From: Pseudomonas sp. MF4836
Lineage (GTDB): Bacteria > Pseudomonadota > Gammaproteobacteria > Pseudomonadales > Pseudomonadaceae
Direction: 5' to 3'
NCBI RefSeq assembly: GCF_002018875.1
Contig: NZ_MVOL01000002.1
Span: forward strand, 434,001-498,000
DNA: 64,000 nt
Made by a program: the position numbers and the translations under genes
The notes under the pieces: model-generated
What the model saw: only the letters and a program-made list of their open reading frames with translations
Database searches by the model: none
What the model was told of the DNA's origin: nothing
Shown: positions 48,808 to 58,974 of the stretch, in pieces
Layout of the letters: every line of letters begins with the position of its first letter
Position numbering within the stretch: the first letter of the stretch is position 1

Positions 48808-51453
48808 TCAGCAGTCCAGTGGGTTGCGTTTTTCCGGGTTGATCCCGAACTTGACGATAGCCTCGGCCACCACCTTGGGTTCGATATCACCGCGGTCAGC
48901 CAAGGCTTCCAGGGCTGCCAACACCACGAAATGACGGTCTACTTCGAAGAAGTGACGCAGTTTCTTGCGGCTGTCGCTGCGGCCGAAACCGTCGGTGCCC
49001 AGGACTTTGAATTCCTTGGACGGGACCCACTGACGAATTTGTTCAGCGAACAGTTTCATGTAGTCGGTAGAGGCAATGACCGGACCTTTACGGCCGCTCA
49101 GGCACTCTTCGACGTAGCTCAGTTGCGGCTTCTGGCCCGGGTGCAGGCGGTTGCTGCGCTCGACGGCCAGGCCATCGCGACGCAGTTCGTTGAAGCTGGT
49201 AACGCTCCAGACGTCAGCGCCGATGTTGAACTCTTCACGCAGGATCTTCGCCGCTTCACGCACTTCGCGCAGGATGGTGCCGGAGCCCATCAGCTGGACG
49301 TGGTGTGCCGCTTCCTTGGTGTCTTCTTCGAGCAGGTACATGCCCTTGATGATGCCGTCCTCGACACCGGCCGGCATGGCTGGCTGCTGGTACGACTCGT
49401 TCATCACGGTGATGTAGTAGAAAACGTCCTGCTGCTCTTCGGTCATTTTCTTCATGCCGTCCTGGATGATCACCGCCAGCTCATAGCCGTAGGTTGGATC
49501 AAAGGTGCGGCAGTTCGGGATGGTGCCGGCCAGGATGTGGCTGTGGCCGTCTTCGTGTTGCAGGCCTTCGCCGTTCAGCGTGGTGCGGCCGGCGGTGCCG
49601 CCGATCAGGAAGCCACGGGTGCGGCTGTCGCCAGCGGCCCAGGCCAGGTCGCCGATACGCTGGAAGCCGAACATCGAGTAGAAGATGTAGAACGGCAGCA
49701 TCGGCTGGTTGTGGCTGGAGTACGAAGTGCCGGCAGCGATGAAGGAGCTCATGGCGCCCGCTTCGTTGATGCCTTCTTCGAGAATCTGGCCCTTCTTGTC
49801 TTCGCGGTAGAACATCACCTGGTCTTTATCGACTGGCTCGTAGAGCTGGCCGACGGACGAGTAGATGCCCAACTGGCGGAACATGCCTTCCATACCAAAG
49901 GTACGGGCTTCGTCAGGGATGATCGGAACGATGCGTGGGCCGATTTCCTTGTCCTTGACCAGCTGCGCGAGGATCCGCACGAAGGCCATGGTGGTGGAGA
50001 TTTCACGGTCGCCCGAGCCGTCGAGGATGGCCTTGAGGGTGCTGAGGTCTGGCGTCGGGACGGCGAAGCTCTCGGCGCGGCGCTGTGGCACGAAACCACC
50101 CAGGGCAGTGCGGCGCTCGCTGAGGTAGCGGGCTTCGGCGCTGTTTGGCTCTGGCTTGAAGAACGGCAGGTTCTCCAGCTCTTCGTCCTTGACCGGGATG
50201 TCGAAGCGGTCGCGGAACAACTTCAGGCTGTCGACATCGACTTTCTTGGTGTTGTGCGCGGTGTTTTTCGCTTCGCCGGCACCGGTGCCATAACCCTTGA
50301 TGGTCTTGGCCAGGATGACGGTAGGTTGTTCTTTGTGGTTGACCGCTTCGTGGTAGGCCGCATAGACCTTGTACGGGTCGTGGCCGCCACGGTTGAGTTT
50401 CCAGATCTCGTCGTCGGACAAGTCGGCAACCATGGCCTTGAGTTCAGGCGTGTTGAAGAAGTGCTCGCGAACGAAGGCGCCGTCTTTGGCCTTGTAGTTC
50501 TGGTACTCGCCGTCGATGACTTCGTCCATGCGACGTTGCAGGATGCCGTCGACGTCCTTGGCCAGCAGTGGGTCCCAGAAACGGCCCCAGATGACTTTGG
50601 TCACGTTCCACTGGGCGCCACGGAATACGCCTTCGAGTTCCTGGATGATCTTGCCGTTGCCGCGAACCGGGCCGTCGAGGCGCTGCAGGTTGCAGTTGAT
50701 GACGAAGATCAGGTTGTCCAGCTTCTCGCGGCCGGCCAGGGAGATGGCGCCCAGGGATTCCGGTTCGTCGCACTCGCCGTCGCCCAGGAAGCACCAGACT
50801 TTCTGCTTGCCTTCAGGGATGAAACCGCGGGCTTCCAGGTACTTCATGAAGCGCGCCTGGTAGATCGCCTGGATTGGACCCAGACCCATGGATACGGTCG
50901 GGAACTGCCAGAAGTCAGGCATCAGCCAAGGGTGCGGGTAGGACGACAGGCCCTGACCGTCGACTTCCTGGCGGAAGTTGTTCATTTGTTCTTCAGAGAT
51001 GCGGCCTTCCATGAACGCACGGGCGTAAACGCCTGGGGAGGTGTGGCCCTGGAAGTAGATCAGGTCGCCGCCGTGTTCGTCGGTCGGGGCCTGGAAGAAG
51101 TAGTTGAAACCAATGTCATACAGCGTCGCGCTGGAGGCGAAGCTGGAGATGTGACCGCCCAGGTCTGAATCCTTCAGGTTGGTGCGCATGACCATCGCCA
51201 TCGCGTTCCAACGTACCAACGAGCGAATGCGGCGTTCCATGAACAGGTCGCCAGGCATGCGTGCTTCGTGGGTGACGGGAATCGTGTTGCGATAGGGCGT
51301 GGTGATGGCGTAGGGCAATTGCGAGCCGCTGCGGGTCGCGAGTTCGCCCATACGGGTCATCAGATAGTGAGCACGGTCTTCGCCTTCTTTGTCGAGAACC
51401 GATTCCAGGGCGTCCAGCCATTCCTGGGTTTCGACGGGATCGAGGTCTTGCAT
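48808..51453 (-). CDS. aceE: pyruvate dehydrogenase E1 component, homodimeric type
   Basis: An 881-residue thiamine-diphosphate enzyme that decarboxylates pyruvate and acetylates the AceF lipoyl arms. The cofactor motif [18 protein letters not shown] starts near residue 222. Length and sequence ([18 protein letters not shown] at the start) are typical of gamma-proteobacterial AceE. It heads the aceE-aceF unit. Two related palindromes about 110-180 bp upstream are likely operator sites for a regulator responding to pyruvate. Confidence 0.97.
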   Translation of the reverse strand: MQDLDPVETQEWLDALESVLDKEGEDRAHYLMTRMGELATRSGSQLPYAITTPYRNTIPVTHEARMPGDLFMERRIRSLVRWNAMAMVMRTNLKDSDLGGHISSFASSATLYDIGFNYFFQAPTDEHGGDLIYFQGHTSPGVYARAFMEGRISEEQMNNFRQEVDGQGLSSYPHPWLMPDFWQFPTVSMGLGPIQAIYQARFMKYLEARGFIPEGKQKVWCFLGDGECDEPESLGAISLAGREKLDNLIFVINCNLQRLDGPVRGNGKIIQELEGVFRGAQWNVTKVIWGRFWDPLLAKDVDGILQRRMDEVIDGEYQNYKAKDGAFVREHFFNTPELKAMVADLSDDEIWKLNRGGHDPYKVYAAYHEAVNHKEQPTVILAKTIKGYGTGAGEAKNTAHNTKKVDVDSLKLFRDRFDIPVKDEELENLPFFKPEPNSAEARYLSERRTALGGFVPQRRAESFAVPTPDLSTLKAILDGSGDREISTTMAFVRILAQLVKDKEIGPRIVPIIPDEARTFGMEGMFRQLGIYSSVGQLYEPVDKDQVMFYREDKKGQILEEGINEAGAMSSFIAAGTSYSSHNQPMLPFYIFYSMFGFQRIGDLAWAAGDSRTRGFLIGGTAGRTTLNGEGLQHEDGHSHILAGTIPNCRTFDPTYGYELAVIIQDGMKKMTEEQQDVFYYITVMNESYQQPAMPAGVEDGIIKGMYLLEEDTKEAAHHVQLMGSGTILREVREAAKILREEFNIGADVWSVTSFNELRRDGLAVERSNRLHPGQKPQLSYVEECLSGRKGPVIASTDYMKLFAEQIRQWVPSKEFKVLGTDGFGRSDSRKKLRHFFEVDRHFVVLAALEALADRGDIEPKVVAEAIVKFGINPEKRNPLDC

Positions 51454-51564
51454 GGCTTGCTCCAGGGCGGAAAGGCTTCCAGAATCGGTTGCCTGAGTTT
51501 GCGACTGGCCTTGTGGGCAGACGATTATAAATTCTTGGATTGCCGGAGGGTTGATCCGGCGGCG

Positions 51565-51631
51565 TGTAGTTTTACTACAAATCGTCGGCCATTTCAGCCT
51601 TTCGAATGTATATACGAGTAGTAAAACTACA
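51565..51631. promoter_or_regulatory. paired palindromes upstream of aceE (PdhR-like operators)
   Basis: The 385-bp gap between aceE and divergent glnE (51454-51838) has no gene. It contains the perfect palindrome TGTAGT-TTT-ACTACA at 51565-51579 and GTAGT-AAA-ACTAC at 51618-51630, the same site in the other orientation, with centres 52 bp apart (about five helical turns). The half-site shape suits a GntR/FadR-family repressor such as PdhR. Confidence 0.6.
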
Positions 51632-51838
51632 GAAGATTGGCTTGTGGCCTCCTGCTTCGTTGTGAGAAAAATCGTTACTGTTGGTCAACGGCCAACATCC
51701 TTGGGTAGGAATTTGATGCTGGCTGCCAATAAAACAGAATTTTCAGCTATTTCTAACCTTTGTTCGACAGTCCATCACGACGCGTGTTTGCGGTATTTGC
51801 CACAGCCCCTCACTTTCCACGCCGATCAAGGATAGCCC

Positions 51839-54778
51839 ATGAGCCTGCCCGTGCTTGCCCAAGTCCCCGCGATTCTCCTGCCATTAGTCACTCGTGCGCA
51901 GCAGTCGTTTCGTGACGCGGTGGCAGCCCTGGATGACGAACACGGGCTTGGAGCCTGGACCGAGCAACGCTGGGACGACTTTGCCCGGGTCGGCGCGGCC
52001 AGCGATTTTGTCATTGAGCAGAGTCTGCGTGACCCTTTGATGTTGCTGCAACTGGTGCAGTCCGGCGAGCTGGATCGCGGTTTTGCGCCGGGAGAGCTGT
52101 GCGCCCAGATTGCAGCCGCGGTGCAGCAGGCCGAAACCGAAGACGAGTTGGGTCGGGTGCTGCGCCGCCAGCGGACCCGGCACCAGGTCCGGATCATCTG
52201 GCGCGACCTGACGCGCCAGGCGGACCTGGTGCAAACCTGTCGCGACCTGTCCGACATGGCCGACGCCAGCATCGACCAGGCCTATCAATGGCTGTACCTG
52301 CGCCATTGCCAGCAGTTCGGCACCCCCACCGGTCGCCGCAGCGGCGAGCCGCAACAGATGGTGATCCTCGGCATGGGCAAGCTGGGGGCGGTGGAGCTGA
52401 ACCTGTCTTCGGACATCGACCTGATCTTTGCCTACCCCGAGGGCGGCGAGACGGTGGGGGTCAAGCGTTCGCTGGATAACCAGGAATTCTTCATTCGCCT
52501 CGGTCAGCGCCTGATCAAGGCCCTGGACCCGATGACCGTCGACGGTTTTGTGTTCCGTGTCGACATGCGCCTGCGCCCTTATGGGTCGGCCGGCGCCCTG
52601 GTCCTGAGTTTCAATGCCCTTGAGCAGTACTACCAGGACCAAGGCCGGGACTGGGAGCGCTACGCCATGATCAAGGCGCGGGTGGTGGCTGGTGATCAAG
52701 TGGCCGGGGCCCAGTTGCTGGACCTGCTGCGGCCCTTTGTCTACCGGCGCTACCTGGATTTTTCGGCGATCGAAGCGCTGCGCACCATGAAGCAGTTGAT
52801 CCAGCAGGAAGTGCGGCGCAAGGGCATGGCCGAGAACATAAAGCTGGGTTCTGGTGGCATTCGCGAGGTCGAGTTCATTGCCCAGGCGTTTCAACTGATC
52901 CATGGCGGGCGCGACCTCAGCTTGCAGCAGCGGCCTTTATTAAAGGTGCTGAGCACCCTGGAAGGTCAGGGTTACCTGCCGCCGGCAGTGATTGGTGAGT
53001 TGCGCGAAGGTTATGAGTTCCTGCGTTACACCGAGCATGCAATCCAGGCGATTGCCGACCGCCAGACCCAAATGCTGCCTGACAGCCCGCAGGACCAGGC
53101 GCGTATCGCCTTTATGCTGGGCTTTGCCGATTGGGCGGCGTTCCACGAGCAGTTGATGTACTGGCGCGGCCGGGTGGAGTGGCACTTCCGCCAGGTGATT
53201 GCCGATCCGGACGAGGAAGACGGTACCGAGAGCGAAGTGGTGGTCGGCGGCGAATGGCTGCCGCTGTGGGAGGAGGCCCAGGACGAAGAAGCCGCCTGCC
53301 GGCAGTTGCAGGAAGGCGGCTTCAACGATGCGCCCAAAGCCCTGAAAACCCTCGCCAGCCTGCGCAGCAGCCCGCAACTGCGGGCCATGCAACGCCTGGG
53401 GCGGGAGCGGCTCGACGCCTTTATCCCGCGCTTGCTCGCGCAGGCGGTGGAACATGCCAACCCTGATCTGGTGCTGGAGCGGGTGTTGCCGCTGGTGGAG
53501 GCGGTGGCGCGGCGTTCGGCCTACCTGGTACTGCTCACCGAGAACCCCGGGGCCCTGCGCCGTTTGCTGACCCTGTGCGCCGCCAGCCCGTGGATTGCCG
53601 AGCAGATCACCCGATTCCCGCTGTTGCTCGATGAATTGCTCAACGAGGGCCGGCTGTTCAAGCCGCCCCTGGCCCCGGAGCTGGCCGCCGAGCTGCGGGA
53701 GCGCCTGACCCGCATCCCCGAGGACGACCTTGAGCAGCAGATGGAAGCCTTGCGCCACTTCAAGCTGGCCCACCGGCTGCGGGTCGCCGCCTCGGAAATC
53801 GCCGGCAGCCTGCCCTTGATGAAGGTCAGCGATTACCTGACCTGGCTGGCCGAGGCCATTCTCGAACAGGTTCTGGCCCTGGCCTGGCGCCAGACGGTGG
53901 CCAAATATGGCTCGCCCCAGCGCAGCGACGGCACCCTATGCGACCCGGGCTTTATCATTGTCGGCTACGGCAAGGTCGGTGGTATCGAGCTGGGGCACGG
54001 CTCCGACCTGGACCTGGTGTTTATCCATGACGGCGATCCCCAGGCCGAAACCGATGGCGCCAAGCCGATCGACGGTGCGCAATTCTTCACCCGGCTGGGC
54101 CAGCGGATCATTCATTTGCTGACCACCCAGACCAACTCCGGGCAGCTCTATGAGGTCGATATGCGCCTGCGTCCGTCCGGCGCTTCGGGGCTCTTGGTCA
54201 GCTCCCTGGGGGCCTTTGCGCGTTATCAGGAAAACGAAGCCTGGACCTGGGAGCATCAGGCCCTGGTGCGGGCGCGGGTGCTGGTCGGCAGCCAGGATGT
54301 GGGCCGGGCCTTTGAGAAAGTCCGCGCCGCGGTGCTGGGCAAGGCCCGCGACCTGCCCAAGCTGCGCCAGGAGGTCAGCGAGATGCGGGCCAAGATGCGC
54401 GACAACCTGGGCAGCAAGCTGACCGCCGCCGGAACCGCGGCAAACGCCTTCGAGGCCACGGCGCCGTTCGATCTCAAGCAGGACGCCGGTGGTATCGTCG
54501 ATATTGAATTTATGGTGCAATACGCGGCCCTGGCGTGGTCGCAAGAGCACCCGTCATTGCTGCGCTACACCGACAATATCCGCATTCTGGAAGGGTTGGA
54601 GGAGGTCGGGCTACTTCCCGCAGCCGATGCCAGCCTGCTGCGCGAGGTGTATAAGGCCTACCGTTCCGCCGCCCACCGCCAGGCCTTGCAGAACGAGGCC
54701 GGGGTGATTGCCGGTGATCAGTTCGCCAGCGAACGGCGCGAGGTTTTACGGATTTGGCGCGAGCTGGGGCTAAGCTAG
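51839..54778 (+). CDS. glnE: glutamine-synthetase adenylyltransferase / adenylyl-removing enzyme
   Basis: A 979-residue bifunctional regulator of glutamine synthetase. It has two nucleotidyltransferase domains: the N-terminal deadenylylase with GMGKLGAVELNLSSDIDLI (near 177) and the C-terminal adenylylase with GYGKVGGIELGHGSDLDLV (near 709), each with the DxD metal pair. It responds to PII and glutamine. The ATG at 51839 has AAGGA upstream. It is divergent from aceE, with waaF 171 bp downstream. Confidence 0.96.
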   Translation: MSLPVLAQVPAILLPLVTRAQQSFRDAVAALDDEHGLGAWTEQRWDDFARVGAASDFVIEQSLRDPLMLLQLVQSGELDRGFAPGELCAQIAAAVQQAETEDELGRVLRRQRTRHQVRIIWRDLTRQADLVQTCRDLSDMADASIDQAYQWLYLRHCQQFGTPTGRRSGEPQQMVILGMGKLGAVELNLSSDIDLIFAYPEGGETVGVKRSLDNQEFFIRLGQRLIKALDPMTVDGFVFRVDMRLRPYGSAGALVLSFNALEQYYQDQGRDWERYAMIKARVVAGDQVAGAQLLDLLRPFVYRRYLDFSAIEALRTMKQLIQQEVRRKGMAENIKLGSGGIREVEFIAQAFQLIHGGRDLSLQQRPLLKVLSTLEGQGYLPPAVIGELREGYEFLRYTEHAIQAIADRQTQMLPDSPQDQARIAFMLGFADWAAFHEQLMYWRGRVEWHFRQVIADPDEEDGTESEVVVGGEWLPLWEEAQDEEAACRQLQEGGFNDAPKALKTLASLRSSPQLRAMQRLGRERLDAFIPRLLAQAVEHANPDLVLERVLPLVEAVARRSAYLVLLTENPGALRRLLTLCAASPWIAEQITRFPLLLDELLNEGRLFKPPLAPELAAELRERLTRIPEDDLEQQMEALRHFKLAHRLRVAASEIAGSLPLMKVSDYLTWLAEAILEQVLALAWRQTVAKYGSPQRSDGTLCDPGFIIVGYGKVGGIELGHGSDLDLVFIHDGDPQAETDGAKPIDGAQFFTRLGQRIIHLLTTQTNSGQLYEVDMRLRPSGASGLLVSSLGAFARYQENEAWTWEHQALVRARVLVGSQDVGRAFEKVRAAVLGKARDLPKLRQEVSEMRAKMRDNLGSKLTAAGTAANAFEATAPFDLKQDAGGIVDIEFMVQYAALAWSQEHPSLLRYTDNIRILEGLEEVGLLPAADASLLREVYKAYRSAAHRQALQNEAGVIAGDQFASERREVLRIWRELGLS

Positions 54779-54908
54779 GTTTTTGCCCATACCCGCGCAG
54801 CCAGGGTTGGCCAGCAACGTGAGGTTGCTACAAACGTACCCGGCGAGCCGTTCGCGGCTGGTCGTAAATCAACTGGCGGTGAAGGCCGCGGGTGCTGGAT
54901 TCTCGAGG

Positions 54909-54930
54909 CGGGGAGGCGGAAGCCTCCCCG
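54909..54930 (+). terminator. glnE terminator hairpin just before waaF
   Basis: A 9-bp perfect stem CGGGGAGGC/GCCTCCCCG closes a GGAA tetraloop and is followed by GTTCGTTTTT. It ends 19 bases before the waaF start, so it also forms part of the waaF leader. Confidence 0.7.
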
Positions 54931-54949
54931 GTTCGTTTTTGGAAACCAC

Positions 54950-55984
54950 ATGAATATTCTGATCGTTGGGCCCAGTTGGGTCGGTGACATGGTGATGGCA
55001 CAGACGCTGTTTCAGTGCCTGAAGCAGCGCCATCCGCAATGCGAGATCGACGTGCTGGCCCCCGAGTGGAGCCGCCCGATCCTGGAGCGCATGCCCGAAG
55101 TGCGCCAGGCCTTGAGCTTCCCGCTCGGCCACGGCGCGCTGGAATTGGCCACCCGTCGGCGCATCGGCAAATCCCTGGCCGGCCAGTACGACCAGGCGAT
55201 CCTGCTGCCCAATTCCCTGAAATCGGCCCTGGTGCCGTTTTTCGCCGGCATCCCCCAGCGCACCGGTTGGCGTGGCGAGTTCCGCTATGGCCTGCTCAAC
55301 GATGTGCGCAAGCTGGATAAAGAACGCTACCCGCTGATGATCGAGCGCTTTATGGCCCTGGCCTACGCGCCTGGCGCCGAGTTGCCGACGCCTTACCCGC
55401 GCCCGAGCCTGCGCATCGAACCGCAAAGCCGCGATGCCGCCCTGGCCAAGTTCGGCCTGAGCCTCGATCGCCCGGTATTGGCCTTGTGCCCGGGTGCCGA
55501 GTTTGGTGAATCCAAACGCTGGCCGTCCGAGCATTACGCCAAAGTGGCCGAAACCAAGATCCGCGAGGGCTGGCAGGTCTGGCTGTTCGGTTCGAAGAAC
55601 GACCATGGTGTGGGTGAAGAGATTCGCGCCCGACTGATTCCGGGCCTGCGTGAAGAGTCATACAACCTCAGCGGCGGCACCTCCCTGGCCGAAGCCATCG
55701 ATCTGCTGTCCTGCGCCGACTCGGTGGTGTCCAACGACTCCGGCCTGATGCACGTGGCCGCCGCCCTGAATCGCCCGCTGGTGGCGGTGTACGGTTCCAC
55801 GTCGCCGGGTTTTACACCGCCGCTGGCGGAGAAAGTCGAAATCGTGCGCCTGGGCCTCGAATGCAGCCCCTGCTTTGACCGCACGTGCCGTTTCGGCCAT
55901 TACAACTGCCTGCGCCAGCTCCTGCCGCAGCCGGTGAACGAAGCCTTGCAGCGCTTGCAGGGCACTGCGGTCGAGGTCCAGTAA
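54950..55984 (+). CDS. waaF: ADP-heptose:LPS heptosyltransferase II
   Basis: A 344-residue GT9 enzyme adding the second heptose to the inner LPS core at the cytoplasmic face. The family start MNILIVGPSWVGDMVMAQTL, the CPGAEFGESKRWP block and the SNDSGLMHVAAAL donor-binding segment are all seen. It heads a tight operon with waaC, waaG and waaP. In P. aeruginosa, from memory, ilvE lies between glnE and waaF; it is absent here. Confidence 0.95.
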   Translation: MNILIVGPSWVGDMVMAQTLFQCLKQRHPQCEIDVLAPEWSRPILERMPEVRQALSFPLGHGALELATRRRIGKSLAGQYDQAILLPNSLKSALVPFFAGIPQRTGWRGEFRYGLLNDVRKLDKERYPLMIERFMALAYAPGAELPTPYPRPSLRIEPQSRDAALAKFGLSLDRPVLALCPGAEFGESKRWPSEHYAKVAETKIREGWQVWLFGSKNDHGVGEEIRARLIPGLREESYNLSGGTSLAEAIDLLSCADSVVSNDSGLMHVAAALNRPLVAVYGSTSPGFTPPLAEKVEIVRLGLECSPCFDRTCRFGHYNCLRQLLPQPVNEALQRLQGTAVEVQ

Positions 55985-55985
55985 G

Positions 55986-57047
55986 TTGCGGGTACTGTTG
56001 ATCAAGACTTCCTCCCTGGGTGATGTGATCCATGCGTTGCCGGCGCTGACCGATGCCGCGCGGGCGATTCCCGGGATTACGTTCGATTGGGTGGTGGAAG
56101 AAGGTTTTGCCGAGATTCCCACCTGGCACCCGGCGGTGGGCAAGGTGATTCCGGTGGCGATCCGCCGCTGGCGCAAGAACATCTGGCAGACCATCAAGAG
56201 CGGCGAGTGGAAACGCTTCAAGCAAAGCGTGCGTTCGACCAAATACGACCTGGTGATCGACGCCCAGGGCCTGCTCAAAAGCGCCTGGTTGACCCGTTAC
56301 GTGCGCGCCCCGGTCGCCGGCCTGGATAAAGAGTCGGCGCGTGAGCCGCTGGCGGCGCGCTTTTATTCGCGGCGCCTGGCGGTGGCCCGTGGGCAGCACG
56401 CGGTGGAGCGGGTGCGCCAGCTGTTTGCCGTGGCCCTGGGCTACGACCTGCCCCAGGGCCTGGGTGACTACGGCCTGAACCAGGAAAAACTGGTGGAGCT
56501 GCCGCGCAAGAATCCGTTTGTGCTGTTTCTGCACGGCACCACCTGGGACACCAAGCACTGGCCCGAAGCCTACTGGCGCGAGCTGTGCGAGCGCATGGGC
56601 AACCTTGGGGTCGAGGTCCGCCTGCCGTGGGGCAATGTGGCCGAGAAGGAGCGTGCGGAGCGCATTGCCAGCGGCCTGAAAAATGTCACGGTGTTGCCGA
56701 AGCTGAACCTGGCCGGAGTGGCCAAGGTGCTGGTCCAGGCCCAGGCCTGCGTGGCGGTGGATACCGGTCTTGGCCACCTGGCCGCGGCGCTGGATGTGCC
56801 GACCATCTCCCTGTTCGGCCCGACCAATCCGGGCCTGACCGGGGCCTATGGCAAGGTGCAGGTCCACATGGGCAGCGACTTTCCTTGCGCACCCTGCCTG
56901 CAGAAAAAATGCACCTACCAGCCGACGCCCCAAGACCAGCGCCGGTTTGACCTGAAACGCGAGTGGCCGCTGTGCTTCACTCGCCTGAATCCTGAGCGTG
57001 TCGCCAGCCGGCTGAGCAGGTTGTTACTGGCTGAGGAGCTGCGCTGA
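55986..57047 (+). CDS. waaC: ADP-heptose:LPS heptosyltransferase I
   Basis: A 353-residue GT9 enzyme that transfers the first heptose to Kdo. The start (M)RVLLIKTSSLGDVIHALPAL is the family N-terminus, and VDTGLGHLAAAL lies in the donor site. The start codon is TTG at 55986, one base after the waaF stop, with GAGGT about eight bases upstream; no in-frame ATG precedes the conserved motif. The stop overlaps the waaG ATG. Confidence 0.95.
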   Translation: MRVLLIKTSSLGDVIHALPALTDAARAIPGITFDWVVEEGFAEIPTWHPAVGKVIPVAIRRWRKNIWQTIKSGEWKRFKQSVRSTKYDLVIDAQGLLKSAWLTRYVRAPVAGLDKESAREPLAARFYSRRLAVARGQHAVERVRQLFAVALGYDLPQGLGDYGLNQEKLVELPRKNPFVLFLHGTTWDTKHWPEAYWRELCERMGNLGVEVRLPWGNVAEKERAERIASGLKNVTVLPKLNLAGVAKVLVQAQACVAVDTGLGHLAAALDVPTISLFGPTNPGLTGAYGKVQVHMGSDFPCAPCLQKKCTYQPTPQDQRRFDLKREWPLCFTRLNPERVASRLSRLLLAEELR

Positions 57048-58168
57048 TGCAACTGGCTTTTGTCCTTTACAAATACTTCCCCTTTGGCGGCCTGCAACGC
57101 GACTTCATGCGCATTGCCCTTGAGTGCCAGAGCCGTGGGCATCAGATCCGCGTCTACACGCTGATCTGGGAAGGTGATATTCCACCGGGTTTCGAAGTGC
57201 TGGTAGCGCCGGTCAAGGCCTTCTTCAACCATCGGCGCAACGAGAAACTCAGCGCCTGGATGGAAGCCGACCTGGCCCAGCGCCCGGTGGACCGCCTGAT
57301 CGGTTTCAACAAAATGCCGGGGCTGGACGTGTACTACGCCGCCGATGGCTGTTTTGAAGACAAGGCGCAGAACCTGCGCAACTCGTTCTATCGTCGCTGG
57401 GGCCGCTACCGGCATTTCGCCGAGTACGAGCGCGCGGTCTTCGCCAAGGATGCCAAGACTGAAATCCTAATGATTTCCGAAGTCCAGCAGCCGCTGTTCA
57501 TCAAGCATTACGACACCCCGCTGGCGCGTTTTCACCTGCTGCCGCCGGGCATTGCCCAGGACCGCCGGGCGCCGCCCAATGCGCCTGAAATCCGTGCCGA
57601 GTTCCGCCGCGAGTTCGGCCTGGCCGACGATGACTTGCTACTGGTACAGATCGGCTCCGGGTTCAAGACCAAGGGCGTCGACCGCAGCCTCAAGGCCCTG
57701 GCCGCGCTGCCCCCGGCCCTGAAGAAACGCACCCGGCTGTTTGTAATTGGCCAGGACGACCCCAAGGTATTCCAATTGCAGAGTGCTGCATTGGGCTTGG
57801 GCGAGCATGTGCAGTTCCTCAAGGGGCGCAGCGATATTCCGCGCTTCCTGTTGGGCGCCGACCTGTTGATCCACCCGGCGTACAACGAAAACACCGGCAC
57901 TGTATTGCTCGAGGCCCTGGTGGCCGGGCTGCCGGTGCTGGTCAGCGCCGTCTGCGGTTATGCCCATTACATCGCCGAGGCCGACAGCGGCCTGGTGCTG
58001 GATGAGCCGCTGGAGCAGGCGCAACTCAATCAATACCTGAACACCATGTTGACCGACGACGCTGCACGCGCGACCTGGAGCCGTAACGGCCTGGCGTTCG
58101 CCGAGACGGCCGACCTCTATAGCATGCCGCAGCACGCTGCGGATGTGATTCTGGCGGAGCAACACTGA
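57047..58168 (+). CDS. waaG: LPS core glucosyltransferase WaaG
   Basis: A 373-residue GT4 enzyme adding the first hexose of the outer core. The start QLAFVLYKYFPFGGLQRDF is typical, and the nucleotide-sugar EX7E motif lies in ENTGTVLLEALVAGLP. ATGA-type overlaps bind it to waaC and waaP. Confidence 0.95.
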   Translation: MQLAFVLYKYFPFGGLQRDFMRIALECQSRGHQIRVYTLIWEGDIPPGFEVLVAPVKAFFNHRRNEKLSAWMEADLAQRPVDRLIGFNKMPGLDVYYAADGCFEDKAQNLRNSFYRRWGRYRHFAEYERAVFAKDAKTEILMISEVQQPLFIKHYDTPLARFHLLPPGIAQDRRAPPNAPEIRAEFRREFGLADDDLLLVQIGSGFKTKGVDRSLKALAALPPALKKRTRLFVIGQDDPKVFQLQSAALGLGEHVQFLKGRSDIPRFLLGADLLIHPAYNENTGTVLLEALVAGLPVLVSAVCGYAHYIAEADSGLVLDEPLEQAQLNQYLNTMLTDDAARATWSRNGLAFAETADLYSMPQHAADVILAEQH

Positions 58169-58974
58169 TGAAGTTGATTCTTGCCGAACCGTTCAAGAGC
58201 CTTTGGGCCGGGCGCGATGCGTTCGCCGAAGTCGAGCGTCTGGACGGCCAGGTTTATCGTGAACTGGAAGCCCGGCGCACCTTGCGCACGGAAGTCGCCG
58301 GTCACGGTTTCTTTGTAAAAATCCATCGCGGCATCGGCTGGGGCGAGATCTTCAAGAACCTGCTCACCGCCAAGCTGCCGGTGCTCGGCGCCGGCCAGGA
58401 ATGGCAGGCCATCCAGCGTCTGCAGCAGGCCGGCGTGCCGACCATGACCGCCGTCGCCTATGGCGAGCGCGGCAGCAACCCGGCGGATCAGCATTCGTTT
58501 ATCGTCACCGAGGAGCTGGCGCCCACCGTCAGCCTCGAAGACTTCAGCCTCGACTGGGTCAAGCAGCCGCCCGAACCCCGGCTCAAGCGCGCGCTGATCG
58601 CCGAAGTGGCGCGCATGACCGGGATGATGCACCGCGCCGGGGTCAACCACCGCGACTGCTACATCTGCCACTTCCTGCTGCACACCGACAAACCGGTGAC
58701 CGCCGATGACTTCAAACTCTCGGTGATCGACCTGCACCGGGCCCAGACCCGCGACGCCATTACCCGGCGCTGGCGCGACAAGGACCTGGCCGCGCTGTAC
58801 TTTTCGGCGTTGGACATCGGCCTGACCCGGCGCGACAAGCTGCGTTTTCTCAAGGGCTATTTCCAGCAGCCGCTGCGCCAGATCCTGGCCGAAGAAGCGG
58901 CGCTGCTGGCCTGGCTCGAAGGCAAGGCCAACAAGCTCTACGCACGTAAGCAGCGGTACGGAGATGCGCTCTGA
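58168..58974 (+). CDS. waaP: LPS core heptose(I) kinase WaaP
   Basis: A 268-residue sugar kinase that phosphorylates heptose I. The catalytic loop NHRDCYICHFLL has the aspartate near 162, the metal-binding aspartate is in VIDLHRAQ, and an early FVKIHRGIGWGEIFKNL block is family-specific. In P. aeruginosa this phosphorylation is essential for the outer membrane. It overlaps the genes on both sides by four bases or less. Confidence 0.95.
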   Translation: MKLILAEPFKSLWAGRDAFAEVERLDGQVYRELEARRTLRTEVAGHGFFVKIHRGIGWGEIFKNLLTAKLPVLGAGQEWQAIQRLQQAGVPTMTAVAYGERGSNPADQHSFIVTEELAPTVSLEDFSLDWVKQPPEPRLKRALIAEVARMTGMMHRAGVNHRDCYICHFLLHTDKPVTADDFKLSVIDLHRAQTRDAITRRWRDKDLAALYFSALDIGLTRRDKLRFLKGYFQQPLRQILAEEAALLAWLEGKANKLYARKQRYGDAL

